From Thermodesulfovibrionia bacterium (lineage in GTDB: Bacteria > Nitrospirota > Thermodesulfovibrionia > JACRGW01): a DNA stretch of 39,571 nt. A program made the position numbers and the translations under genes. Below the pieces are notes generated by a model. That model made no database searches, was not told the DNA's origin, and saw only the letters and a list, made by a program, of their open reading frames with translations. Location of the stretch: positions 1-39,571 of the forward strand of contig CAKKSD010000040.1 in the NCBI GenBank assembly GCA_919902995.1, given 5' to 3'. Below are positions 23,794 to 32,402 of the stretch, piece by piece. How positions within the stretch are numbered: the stretch's first letter is position 1; each line of letters starts with the position of its first letter.

Positions 23794-24348
23794 ATGGCTT
23801 TTTTATTTTTTCTCGTTGGAACAATCGGTTTTATTATTCTGTTCGGAATAATTATCTATAACAGGTTTGTCCGGCTGAGGTTCACTGTCCGTTCTTCATG
23901 GTCTGATATAGATGTCCTTCTTAAAAAGAGATATAACCTTGTTCCAAACCTTGTCGAGACTGTGAAGGGTTATGCCTCTCATGAGAGGGCTGTCTTTGAG
24001 AATGTTACTGAAGCAAGGGCGAAGGCGATGCAGGCATCAAGCCCTGCTGAAAAGGCACAGGCAGAAAATATCTTCAGGGAAACGCTTAAGAGTCTATTCG
24101 CTGTTGCCGAGGCATATCCGGACCTTAAGGCAAGTATCCAGTTCAGTCAACTCCAGACCCAGCTTCAACAGGTTGAAGATAGTATCGAATATGCCCGCCG
24201 TTATTATAATGCCGTTGTAAGGGATTATAACACCATGACAGAGGCATTCCCGTCAAACCTGATAGCAGGACAGTTCGGATTTACAAAGGAGGAATTCTTC
24301 GAACTTGAAGCACCAGCAGAACGGGAGCCAGTCCAGGTGAAATTTTAG
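23794..24348 (+). CDS. lemA: LemA-family protein
   Basis: A 184-residue protein with one N-terminal membrane helix (residues 2-23) and the LemA body: RLRFTVRSSWSDIDVLLKKRYNLVPNLVETVKGYASHERAVFENVTEARAKAM, then LFAVAEAYPDLKASIQFSQLQTQLQQVEDSIEYARRYYNAVVRDYNTMTEAFPSNLIAGQFGF. LemA proteins are envelope proteins of unknown function, commonly next to DUF2207 genes, as here. The downstream start is nine bases from its stop. Confidence 0.94.
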   Translation: MAFLFFLVGTIGFIILFGIIIYNRFVRLRFTVRSSWSDIDVLLKKRYNLVPNLVETVKGYASHERAVFENVTEARAKAMQASSPAEKAQAENIFRETLKSLFAVAEAYPDLKASIQFSQLQTQLQQVEDSIEYARRYYNAVVRDYNTMTEAFPSNLIAGQFGFTKEEFFELEAPAEREPVQVKF

Positions 24349-24357
24349 GAGGTAACC

Positions 24358-26130
24358 ATGGAAACCTTTAAGCGTATAGTGCAAGATTTATTTCTGAGAT
24401 GCCTGTCTTTCAGGAACTCCATTAAATATCTAATCCTTATCTTTACATTTATCTTCTCAGGGATAACATGGGCATATGCCTCCAGTGATATGACCATAAT
24501 AAAATTCCACTCAGATATAAGTATATATGAGACATCCCGCATTGAGGTAAAAGAGATAATTGATGTCCAATTCCATCAACAAAGGCATGGAATCTACAGG
24601 GACATACCATACATATATAAAGACGACCTCGGCGGGAAAGTAAAGACACCCTTTGAAGTGATAGATGTATTAAACGAGAAAGGGAAGTCATGGAAATATA
24701 AGACGATGAGAGAAGGGGGAAATATCCGTATACGCATAGGTGACCCTGATAAATATGTTAGTGGAAAGAAGACATACATTATCAGATACAGAGTTGATAA
24801 TGTCATCCTCTTCTTCCCAGAACATGATGAACTTTACTGGAATGTTACCGGTAACGGATGGAATGCATCCATAAAGGATGTAGGTGCGACAGTGACACTT
24901 CTTTCGAAGAAGGAGACAAAAGAGAAATGGGCCTCCTGTTATACTGGTTTTTTAGGTTCAAAGGAATCGAAATGCGGATATATCCCTATGGGAAACAGTA
25001 TCAACTTCACATCAAGAGATCTTAACCCCTATGAAGGATTCACCATAGCCTATGGCTGGGACAAAGGAATCACCAAACAACCTGGTGGACTGCAGAAGTT
25101 AATCTGGGGAATAAAGGATAACTGGATGTTCACATTACCTTTTATATCCTTCTTATTGATGTTTTACCTCTGGTATTCAGGAGGGAGGGACCCGAGAGTG
25201 AGAGAGACTATATCTGTACAGTATGAGCCACCTAAATATAAGGAACAGATTCTCAACCCTGCCGAGGTAGGGGCATTGATAGATGAACGACTTAATATGA
25301 GGGATATTACCGCCTCAATCGTAGGTCTCGCAGTAAAGGGTTTTATAAAGATTGAGGAAACTAAAAAGAAAAAGATCTTATTCGATTCAACCGATTTTTC
25401 ACTCACAAAGGTTAAAGACCCTGATTCATCTCTTTCTGAGTTTGAGAATAAACTTATGGGTGACCTTTTCGAATTAAGGAGCGCTGTCTCAATATCGAGT
25501 TTAAAGAATAAGTTTTATAAAAATATACCTGACCTAAAAAAGGTCCTTTACCAGGATTTAAAATCCAAGGGCTACTTCAAAAACAACCCTGACGATGTAA
25601 GGAGAGGTTATATAATAGCAGGATTTATACTTCTGGGGTTAGGTGCTGTCATCGGCGGTATCGTGGCCGACAGGATAGGTGTAAGTGCTATCCTTGCAGG
25701 GATTCTTACATGTGTTCCTGTCTTTGCCTTTGCGAGGTTCATGCCTGCTAAGACAGTAGAAGGTGCAAGGGCATTGGCAGATATCAGGGGTTTTGAGGAG
25801 TTTCTGGGCAGGGCAGAAAAGGACAGGCTGGAGAGGATGAAGGATGAGAACCTCTTCTCAAAATTCCTTCCCTATGCGATGGCACTCAATGTAGAAGATA
25901 ACTGGGCAGAGGCATTTGAGGGAATATATCAGATACCTCCTGAATGGTATTCATCTCCAGGTGGCATTAAAAAATTCAGCACAGGTACCTTTTCTTCAAG
26001 TTTAGATAGTGCAATGTCGAGCTTTGGCTCTGCAATGGCCTCAGCGCCGAGGAGCAGTGGAGGAGGATTTTCAAGCGGAGGCGGATCTTCAGGAGGCGGC
26101 TCCGGAGGCGGTGGAGGAGGGAGCTGGTAG
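24358..26130 (+). CDS. DUF2207 membrane protein with glycine-rich tail
   Basis: A 590-residue protein. A membrane/signal segment lies at about residues 20-40 (LILIFTFIFSGITWAYA), then an extracytoplasmic beta-rich domain (about 45-230) with the DUF2207 block HQQRHGIYRDIPYIYK. Another membrane helix is at about 262-278, followed by a cytosolic part, two helices near 415-460, and a C-terminal Ser/Gly tail (SSGGGFSSGGGSSGGGSGGGGGGSW). This layout is characteristic of YciQ-like proteins. Its function is unknown; it is paired with LemA. Confidence 0.9.
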   Translation: METFKRIVQDLFLRCLSFRNSIKYLILIFTFIFSGITWAYASSDMTIIKFHSDISIYETSRIEVKEIIDVQFHQQRHGIYRDIPYIYKDDLGGKVKTPFEVIDVLNEKGKSWKYKTMREGGNIRIRIGDPDKYVSGKKTYIIRYRVDNVILFFPEHDELYWNVTGNGWNASIKDVGATVTLLSKKETKEKWASCYTGFLGSKESKCGYIPMGNSINFTSRDLNPYEGFTIAYGWDKGITKQPGGLQKLIWGIKDNWMFTLPFISFLLMFYLWYSGGRDPRVRETISVQYEPPKYKEQILNPAEVGALIDERLNMRDITASIVGLAVKGFIKIEETKKKKILFDSTDFSLTKVKDPDSSLSEFENKLMGDLFELRSAVSISSLKNKFYKNIPDLKKVLYQDLKSKGYFKNNPDDVRRGYIIAGFILLGLGAVIGGIVADRIGVSAILAGILTCVPVFAFARFMPAKTVEGARALADIRGFEEFLGRAEKDRLERMKDENLFSKFLPYAMALNVEDNWAEAFEGIYQIPPEWYSSPGGIKKFSTGTFSSSLDSAMSSFGSAMASAPRSSGGGFSSGGGSSGGGSGGGGGGSW

Positions 26131-26135
26131 GCTAT

Positions 26136-26193
26136 CGTAACGATCTAAATCAGCGGCGGCGTTTACGTCGTCCGCTGGATTTACTTGTTAGCT
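26136..26193 (-). repeat. attC-like recombination site of integron type
   Basis: The strand carries nested imperfect arms. Outer arms TAACGA (26138-26143) and TTGTTA (26185-26190) pair with one G/U. An unpaired spacer follows, then TAAATC-AGCGG (26146-26156) pairs with CCGCT-G-GATTTA (26172-26183) and leaves one extrahelical G (26177). A short variable end stem closes the loop. This R/L-box topology with a single unpaired G is the hallmark of integron attC sites. It lies 12-15 bases past the stop of the frameshifted higA, as in gene cassettes. The outer box (TTGTTAGC) is degenerate compared with GTTRRRY. Confidence 0.6.
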
Positions 26194-26205
26194 GAGTATT
26201 TTTAT

Positions 26206-26507
26206 TTATACAGCGTTTGCGAACGCCCTTACTTCTTTTTTCAACCGCTCGCCGAGTTCCTCAGCAGTAACATCTAAATCATACTGTGATTGCAATCCGA
26301 GCCAAAATTCAGCAGATGTTCCAAAAAACTTTGCGAGTCTGAGGGCGGTATCAGCAGTAATCCCCCCTTACCGAGGACAATCTCATTAATTCTCCGTGGC
26401 GGCACACCAATATTAAGGGCAAGTCTGTTTTGACTTATACTCATCGGCTTGAGAAATTCTTCACAGAGCACTTCACCCGGATGTATGGGATGTAGTTTCT
26501 TTTTCAT
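26206..26507 (-). pseudogene. HigA/VapI-like antitoxin with a one-base frameshift
   Basis: The first 47 codons match HigA-type antitoxins: [47 protein letters not shown]. The frame then shifts at a run of six Gs. In the other frame [30 protein letters not shown] and the expected end run to TAA at 26206. One extra G in the run restores a single 100-residue protein. A sequencing error in the homopolymer, real decay, or phase-variable expression are possible. No toxin gene lies upstream. The attC-like site immediately follows. Confidence 0.85.
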
Positions 26508-26616
26508 AACTCTCCTCTCTCAATGATAGTCTGTTATTTGTGGAACATGCCTTGATTTATCAGATTTCTTATATTGTAAGACCCGACCTTATCGTCTATA
26601 GCCCCTCTTTTTAAAG

Positions 26617-26874
26617 TCAGGCAGCCTTGGTCTTTTTCAGGTTCTCAAGCACCCACATCCTTACAAGTTCAAGATAGCCAATTCCTTTGCTATTGGCTAT
26701 CTTCTTTAATCGTTTGATTGTTTTTTCATCAAGTCTTAGTGAAACTAATTTTTTTGAAGGCCGTGAAAATCTAACCTTAATCTCTTTTGTCTCTGATAAA
26801 TAGTCAGTGCTATCATGGGTTGCCCAAAAATCTGCTTCTTCCTTTTCTGATTTAAATTTCGGTATCTTTTTCAT
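26617..26874 (-). CDS. BrnA-type antitoxin (orphan)
   Basis: An 85-residue CopG/BrnA-like antitoxin: MKKIPKFKSEKEEADFWATHDSTDYLSE, then VSLRLDEKTIKRLKKIANSKGIGYLELVRMWVLENL, a ribbon-helix-helix. I prefer the ATG at 26874; the upstream ATG at 26883 would lie too close to AAGGAG. Its partner BrnT, expected upstream, is missing. The tail is slightly shorter than usual. Confidence 0.82.
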   Translation of the reverse strand: MKKIPKFKSEKEEADFWATHDSTDYLSETKEIKVRFSRPSKKLVSLRLDEKTIKRLKKIANSKGIGYLELVRMWVLENLKKTKAA

Positions 26875-27031
26875 TTTCCTCATCTCCTTATATCTATCAG
26901 ATGTCTATTAGATAGCCTACTGTAACCCAATTTGTCAAGCCACGTCCAAGAGCTACGAATTATCACCTTGCCTGAGGTTGTATGAAGGGTTAAGATCTTA
27001 CTTATTAGATTACCGCTGCATTTTCCCCTGG

Positions 27032-27062
27032 ACAACAAATTGTTATACAATATAATTGTTGT
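27032..27062. promoter_or_regulatory. AT-rich palindromic cluster of ATTGT/ACAAT units
   Basis: ACAACAAATT...AATTGTTGT are imperfect outer arms. Inside, ATTGT-TAT-ACAAT (27039-27051) and ACAAT-ATA-ATTGT (27047-27059) overlap. It lies between the MFS gene (upstream on the minus strand) and the BrnA gene. It could be an operator of that TA locus or a structure past the MFS stop; there is no T-tract. Confidence 0.4.
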
Positions 27063-27068
27063 TCAATA

Positions 27069-28295
27069 TCATAACCTCAGCATCTCCGGTCTTCTCCAGT
27101 AGAGCAGAATAATAGTAATAAGACAGAGTATTCCCCCGATTGTTACTGCAAGGGGTGTTCCGAGTCCCTCTGCCATCCATCCGATTATAAGATTCCCAAT
27201 AGGAGTAAATCCTAAGAACACGAGGGCAAAGGCGCTCATTACCCTGCCTCTCAGATCATCCGGAACAGATAACTGAAGGAGGCTGTTTGCTGTAGCCATA
27301 AGACTTATCATCCCCCACCCCCCAATGAAAAGTACAAACATAGAGAGCCAAAGTGTTCTTGATAGAGAAAATATAATAAGGGTGAGTGAGAAGAGAATAC
27401 CTGAAGAGGCAACAAGGAAACCTTTCTTTTTTATATCTATCCTGAAAGCGAGGAAGATTGCACCGATAAATGCCCCTGCCCCTGCGGAGCTCATGAGCAG
27501 ACCGAGACCTGTAGGCCCGACCTTCAAAATATCCCTTGCGAATACAGGCATAAGGGTTAAAAAAGGGATACCGAGCAGGCTGATAATCGCAACGAGGAGT
27601 ATTAATGTAAATACCTTTGGCTCATCCCTCATAAATCTTAAGCCCTCAAGGATCTTTTCCTTAAAACCTCCGGTGGATATATCCTTCCTGTCACCTGAAA
27701 AGGTCATCTTAAAAAGTCCGACTATTACAGGAATGAAACTGAAGGCATTTATATAGAAACAGATCTCGAGTCCCAGATATCCTATAAGGAGCCCGGCAAC
27801 AGCAGGACCTATTATCCTTGCTGCATTAAAGGCTGCAGAGTTAAGGGCGATGGCGTTCAGGAGGTCTTCCCTTCCTACCATCTCTATCTGAAAGGATTGT
27901 CTCGCAGGGATATCGAAGGCATTTACGATTCCAAATAAAGTGGCCAGTAAGAGGATGTGCCACACCATTACTTCATCCATTGATGTAAGTACTGCAAGAA
28001 GAAATGAGAGGATCATCGAAAAGATTTGTGTTAGAATGATTATTATTCTCTTCTGAACCCTGTCAGCTATCACTCCTCCGATTAGTGTAAAAAGAAGGAC
28101 AGGTAGTGAGCCTGCTGCCCCAACAAGTCCGAGGTAGAAAGGGGAATCGGTAAGTTTCAGAACAAGCCATCCCTGTGCAACATACTGTACCCATGTACCT
28201 GTAAAGGATATTAGTTGACCTGTCCAGAAGAGCCTAAAATTCCTGTGCTTTAGTGCAGAAAATGCCTGTGATGAAAAGAAAGATCTTATTTCCAT
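27069..28295 (-). CDS. MFS exporter, enterobactin-exporter-like
   Basis: A 408-residue protein with twelve predicted membrane helices. It opens with ALKHRNFRLFWTGQLISFTGTWVQYVAQGWLVLKLTDSPF and the cytosolic loop GGVIADRVQKRIIIILTQ, features of the EntS/MFS_3 group. The second half has the related loop DDLRGRVMSAFALVFLGFTPIGN. The substrate is unknown; related proteins export siderophores or drugs. It is an isolated gene with dispersed repeats upstream. Confidence 0.9.
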   Translation of the reverse strand: MEIRSFFSSQAFSALKHRNFRLFWTGQLISFTGTWVQYVAQGWLVLKLTDSPFYLGLVGAAGSLPVLLFTLIGGVIADRVQKRIIIILTQIFSMILSFLLAVLTSMDEVMVWHILLLATLFGIVNAFDIPARQSFQIEMVGREDLLNAIALNSAAFNAARIIGPAVAGLLIGYLGLEICFYINAFSFIPVIVGLFKMTFSGDRKDISTGGFKEKILEGLRFMRDEPKVFTLILLVAIISLLGIPFLTLMPVFARDILKVGPTGLGLLMSSAGAGAFIGAIFLAFRIDIKKKGFLVASSGILFSLTLIIFSLSRTLWLSMFVLFIGGWGMISLMATANSLLQLSVPDDLRGRVMSAFALVFLGFTPIGNLIIGWMAEGLGTPLAVTIGGILCLITIILLYWRRPEMLRL

Positions 28296-28396
28296 TGGTC
28301 ATAACATTTTAACATAAGGGTAGTCCCTTTTTATAATTCTACTTGAAATTTCTACTGAATAGATTTAAATTAATGAAGGTATTAAAGCCTTTTGCA

Positions 28397-28561
28397 GTCA
28401 TTACGAGCCCGAAGGGCGTGGCAATCCGACCTGTCCACAGGATCCTTCGGAAAAGGTCGTTGCGAGGGCGAAGCCCGTGGCAATCTCCAATGAGATTCCT
28501 CACTTCGTTCGGAATGACACTTCGTGTCAGATTGCTTCGTCGCTCCACTTCTCGCAATGAC
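28397..28561. repeat. Dispersed palindromic repeat (second family)
   Basis: GTCATTACGAGCCCGAAGGGCGTGGCAATCC, GTCGTTGCGAGGGCGAAGCCCGTGGCAATC and AGATTGCTTCGTCGC...CTCGCAATGAC are related units in both orientations. The family matches the insert in the helicase gene at 17243. It occupies most of the spacer 28296-28582, which has no gene. Confidence 0.75.
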
Positions 28562-28582
28562 ACTTCTTTTAACGGAGGTTAA

Positions 28583-28741
28583 ATGTTTACGAAATGGATG
28601 AAGATAGGGGGTCTTTTGATGGTCGTCGGTCTTGCAATAATGTTTATGTCAGGCGGACATAGTCAGGGAGGAGTTGCCCTCGGTATCTTTACAGCCTTTG
28701 TCGGTTTAGCACTTTTCATATATGACGGAATAAAAAGCTAA
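28583..28741 (+). CDS. Small two-helix membrane protein
   Basis: A 52-residue frame with an excellent ribosome site (CGGAGGTTAA): MFTKWMKIGGLLMVVGLAIMFMSGG, a short loop HSQGG, then VALGIFTAFVGLALFIYDGIKS. Two membrane helices face each other in a hairpin. No family is recognised. The good start and clean hydropathy make it likely real. It lies between repeats and is followed by the PBP1A gene about 100 bases on. Confidence 0.65.
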   Translation: MFTKWMKIGGLLMVVGLAIMFMSGGHSQGGVALGIFTAFVGLALFIYDGIKS

Positions 28742-28755
28742 ACCCCTTTCCTTCT

Positions 28756-28820
28756 GTTATTCTGAGGTAAAGCCGAAGAACCAATAAAGTTGATACCCTT
28801 CGTTTCACTAAGGGTGACAA
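28756..28820. repeat. Repeat-derived spacer
   Basis: GTTATTCTGAGGTAAAGCCGAAGAACC and CCCTTCGTTTCACTAAGGGTGACA resemble degraded intergenic repeats of the 'ttctgagcgaagcgaagaa...cttcactcagggtgaca' type. It is a degraded relative of the spacer before ffh (5559-5599). It may not be functional. Confidence 0.35.
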
Positions 28821-28861
28821 GTTAAAAAGAAAAGGTAATATCTTTGAGAAGGTACTTTTAT

Positions 28862-31207
28862 ATGAACGGTAAGATAGGAACAATAATCATTCTCACCATA
28901 TCAGTCATTCTCATATCAGGTGCTGGTGCCTTCTATGGTCTGACAAAAGATCTCCCTGAAGTAGGTTTCTTAAAAAACCAGCATCCGCCTGAGGGAACAA
29001 AGGTCTACTCTGACGATGAACAGTTGATAGGTGAATTCAGGATAGAAAAGGGAATACCTGTCCGTATTAAGGAAATTCCTAAGAATCTTATAAATGCCGT
29101 TCTGGCCATTGAGGATTCACGGTTTTACAGACATAAGGGTCTCGATTATATCGCAATTGCGAGGGCACTCGTTAAGGATATAATCTCTATCGAGATAAAA
29201 GAGGGTGGAAGTACAATAACCCAGCAGTTAGCTAAGGTTCTCTTCCTGACACCTGAGAAGAGCCTTCAAAGGAAGGTTAAAGAAGCATTTTTAGCGACAA
29301 GGATTGAAAGTAACCTCAAAAAGAATGATATTCTGGAACTTTACCTTAACAAGATTTATTTCGGACACGGTGCCTATGGGGTTGAGATGGCCTCCAGAAC
29401 CTATTTCGGAAAACCTATTGATGGACTCAGTCTTGCAGAATCCGCAATGTTAGCCGGTCTGATAAGGGCCCCGAATACCTATTCTCCCTATAATGACCTT
29501 TCAAAGGCACGACACCGCCAGCTCATTGTCCTTAGAAGGATGGAAGAGGAAGGGTTTATAACCAAACAGGAAGTAGAAAAGACATGGAAACAACCCATCT
29601 ACCTTTCAAGCCTGAGAGAAAAAGTGAATGATGCACCTTATTTTCTCGAATATATAAGGCAGTATCTCGAGACAAAGTATGGAACAGAGATGGTCTATAA
29701 GGGAAGCCTTAAGGTTTATACTACGCTGAACCGTGGAATGCAGGCAATGGCTGTAAAGTCACTGCAGGAAGGACTGCGGGAACTTGATAAAAGACAGGGT
29801 TATAGAGGACCTTTAGCCCGGAAAAAAATAGATCCTGCGAAAACTAATATTAAGGACGAAGAGGAAATTTTCCGTCCTGTTGTTATGACAGAAGGGGATA
29901 TCTTTAACGGCACAGTTATAAAGGTTACGCCCCAGTATGCTATTGTAAAGGCAAGAGGTGTTACAGGTAAGATCGGTATCGAGGATATGGCATGGACAAA
30001 AAAGGGGATAGATAGAGGAAAGACCAAAGAGACAAAATCTCTTAAGACGTCAGATATACTAAAGGTAGGAGATGTAATAAAGGTGAGGTTAAAATCTTTT
30101 AAGGGAAAATCCCGAACAGTCTCCTTTGCCCTGGAGCAAGACCCTGTTATAGAAGGGGCGATTATAGCTATGGAGGTTCATACAGGTTATATAAGGGCAA
30201 TGGTTGGAGGGTATGATTTTCAGAGAAGTGAATTCAACAGGGCTGTTCAATCCAACCGTCAGGCAGGTTCTGCCTTTAAACCTTTCATCTATGCAGCAGC
30301 GCTGGATCACGGATTTACCCCTGCCAGTATTATTGTGGACGAGCCTGTAACCTATGACGAGACCCTTTTAGATCCGGGCTGGAGTCCAGAGAATTATGAC
30401 GGTAAATACTATGGGCCTACAAGACTAAGGACTGCCCTTATATACTCGAGGAATGTGGTTACTGTAAAACTCCTTGAGATGATAGGTATCAACCCTGTAA
30501 TAGATCTGGCTACCCGTTTAGGGATCAAGAGAGATCTCCCCCGTGATCTCACTTTGGCACTCGGTTCCCTGAGCGTATCACCTTTAGAACTCACTTCTGC
30601 CTATGGTTTATTTGCTAATAATGGTTTTAAGGTAGAACCACTTGCAGTTAAGTATATAATGGACCCAAATGGATACATACTCGAGAACAATGAACCCCAG
30701 GGTAGACAGATAATAAGTCCGCAAACCGCCTTCCTTATAACATCTATGATGGAGGATGTTGTGAAAGAAGGAACAGGCTGGAGGGCAAGGGCACTCAAAC
30801 GTCCTGTAGCAGGAAAGACAGGGACAACTAATGAATATATAGATGCATGGTTTATAGGTTATACACCTGACTTAATCGCAGGGGTGTGGGTCGGTTTTGA
30901 CAACAGGCAGAGCCTCGGCAAACAGGAAACAGGGGCAAGGGCAGCAAGCCCCATCTGGGTCAAATTTATGGACGGGGTCATGAAGGATAAACCGATTGAG
31001 GATTACTCTATCCCTGCCGATATAGTAATGGCTGAAATAGATCCCGAAACAGGTCTCCTAACAAACAAAGAGCGTGGTGAAGTTATTACAGAGTTTTTCA
31101 AGAAAGGAACCTCCCCCACAAAATATTCACCTCCCAGGGCAGATATCCCTGCATTAATCGGACCCAAGAAAATAGAAAGGGACAGGTCCACCCTGGATAT
31201 AGATTAA
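28862..31207 (+). CDS. Penicillin-binding protein 1A (glycosyltransferase/transpeptidase)
   Basis: A 781-residue class A PBP; a TTG at 28844 would add six residues, but the ATG has AAGG at good distance. A membrane helix is at 7-28. The GT51 domain shows EDSRFYRHKGLD, GGSTITQQLAKVLFL, and LYLNKIYFGHGAYGVEMASRTYFGK. An OB-like insert follows. The transpeptidase has SAFK as SxxK, SRN as SxN, and KTG in GKTGTTNEY. It polymerises and crosslinks peptidoglycan in the periplasm. All key motifs are intact. Confidence 0.95.
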   Translation: MNGKIGTIIILTISVILISGAGAFYGLTKDLPEVGFLKNQHPPEGTKVYSDDEQLIGEFRIEKGIPVRIKEIPKNLINAVLAIEDSRFYRHKGLDYIAIARALVKDIISIEIKEGGSTITQQLAKVLFLTPEKSLQRKVKEAFLATRIESNLKKNDILELYLNKIYFGHGAYGVEMASRTYFGKPIDGLSLAESAMLAGLIRAPNTYSPYNDLSKARHRQLIVLRRMEEEGFITKQEVEKTWKQPIYLSSLREKVNDAPYFLEYIRQYLETKYGTEMVYKGSLKVYTTLNRGMQAMAVKSLQEGLRELDKRQGYRGPLARKKIDPAKTNIKDEEEIFRPVVMTEGDIFNGTVIKVTPQYAIVKARGVTGKIGIEDMAWTKKGIDRGKTKETKSLKTSDILKVGDVIKVRLKSFKGKSRTVSFALEQDPVIEGAIIAMEVHTGYIRAMVGGYDFQRSEFNRAVQSNRQAGSAFKPFIYAAALDHGFTPASIIVDEPVTYDETLLDPGWSPENYDGKYYGPTRLRTALIYSRNVVTVKLLEMIGINPVIDLATRLGIKRDLPRDLTLALGSLSVSPLELTSAYGLFANNGFKVEPLAVKYIMDPNGYILENNEPQGRQIISPQTAFLITSMMEDVVKEGTGWRARALKRPVAGKTGTTNEYIDAWFIGYTPDLIAGVWVGFDNRQSLGKQETGARAASPIWVKFMDGVMKDKPIEDYSIPADIVMAEIDPETGLLTNKERGEVITEFFKKGTSPTKYSPPRADIPALIGPKKIERDRSTLDID

Positions 31208-31219
31208 TCCTTTACCCCT

Positions 31220-31690
31220 TTAATCCTTTAGCCCTTTTCTTCTGAGTCCTTTCCAATTCCGAGAGATAACATATATCTTTAATAAGAATAATGATGAGGC
31301 AGCACCTGCCGAATCTATGAATATGTCAAGAAAGGAAGCGGTACGTTCAGAAACAAAGGATTGGTGAAATTCATCAACTATGGCATAAATAACTGAAAGG
31401 GAAAAAGAGACAATATAAAATGGATCGTGTCTCTCTTCCCACTCCTTTCTTAATGTCCTGACCCAGAGAAGACTTAAAATAGCAAACTCTATAAAGTGGC
31501 CAGACTTCCGGATAAAGGAATGTATCTTTGACAGTGTTGCTTGAGAGGCTTCCGGAAATAAGGCATTCAGTATTGGAAGAAGGAATGAGGCTGTGTTTTC
31601 CTCAGAGAATCCTGAGGTTGAGAAAAGATAGATAAGGGCCATCCAGATAAAAGGGGGAAGCCAGATGCTGAGTTTCTTTTTTGTCTTCAT
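31220..31690 (-). CDS. VanZ-family membrane protein
   Basis: A 156-residue protein with four membrane helices. The family block RKSGHFIEFAILSLLW with the RxxxHxxE motif and YAIVDEFHQSFVSERTASFLDIFIDSAGA are clear. VanZ gives low-level teicoplanin resistance in enterococci; most homologues have unknown function. It is transcribed toward the PBP1A gene, end to end with a 12-base gap. Confidence 0.9.
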   Translation of the reverse strand: MKTKKKLSIWLPPFIWMALIYLFSTSGFSEENTASFLLPILNALFPEASQATLSKIHSFIRKSGHFIEFAILSLLWVRTLRKEWEERHDPFYIVSFSLSVIYAIVDEFHQSFVSERTASFLDIFIDSAGAASSLFLLKIYVISRNWKGLRRKGLKD

Positions 31691-31733
31691 TTAAAAATTC
31701 CTATACTGTCAGGGTAACCTTTTTGAAATGGTT

Positions 31734-32390
31734 TCATTCGATGATCTCTTTCAATTCAAGGATATCATCTATCAAAAAGTCAGGTTCTGCACTAAGGATT
31801 TCGTCCCTCCCTCTGTATCCATATGTAACCCCGCATGTAAGAACCCCAGCTCCCTTGCCTGCCTTTATGTCTGTAGGGCTATCCCCAATCATCACTACCC
31901 TGCTCTTTTTTACATCAAAAACATCAAGAACCTTAATTATAGAGTCAGGAAAAGGTTTCTTTCTTCCAATGCTATCACCTCCCAGAACAATATCAAAATA
32001 GTGGATGATACCAAGTCCCTCCAGGAGATCCTTTGTGAGGCTCTCGAGTTTATTCGATATAACAGCCTTCTTCTTTCTTTTGAAATACTCAAGGAGATCT
32101 ACCACGTTTGGGTATATATAGGTATTATCAGTTAGATGGGATGAATAATATTCGAGGAATAGAGAACGTGCCCTCTCGAGAAATTCTTTATGGGGACCCA
32201 GGGTCTTCTCTATCAGTTTTGTTATTCCTTCTCCAACAAACCCTCTTATGGTATCGACATCGAAAACAGAAAGTCCTACAGTATCGAGTGCATAATTTAC
32301 ACTGTTGGTTATATCTGATATGGAATCAACGAGGGTCCCGTCCTGGTCAAATATGATGAGATCCACTACCTTTTTCTGGATTGACTCCAT
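31734..32390 (-). CDS. HAD-superfamily phosphatase, phosphoglycolate-phosphatase-like
   Basis: A 218-residue HAD hydrolase: FDQDGTLVDS holds the nucleophile Asp, a helical cap follows, then AVISNKLESLTKDLLEGL with the Ser/Thr-position motif, GGDSIGRKKPFPDSI with the Lys, and VMIGDSPTDIKAGKGAG with the metal Asp residues. Cap and order match the Gph/PGP class, which removes 2-phosphoglycolate. The substrate is not proven. It starts 12 bases after the chaperone-like gene stop, so the two may be co-transcribed. Confidence 0.88.
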   Translation of the reverse strand: MESIQKKVVDLIIFDQDGTLVDSISDITNSVNYALDTVGLSVFDVDTIRGFVGEGITKLIEKTLGPHKEFLERARSLFLEYYSSHLTDNTYIYPNVVDLLEYFKRKKKAVISNKLESLTKDLLEGLGIIHYFDIVLGGDSIGRKKPFPDSIIKVLDVFDVKKSRVVMIGDSPTDIKAGKGAGVLTCGVTYGYRGRDEILSAEPDFLIDDILELKEIIE

Positions 32391-32402
32391 TACATTGGGG
32401 TA

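Noticed and set aside
26131-26205. Hairpin after DUF2207 as a rho-independent terminator
   Set aside because: It has no T-run on the plus strand, and its nested arms with one extrahelical base fit attC better.
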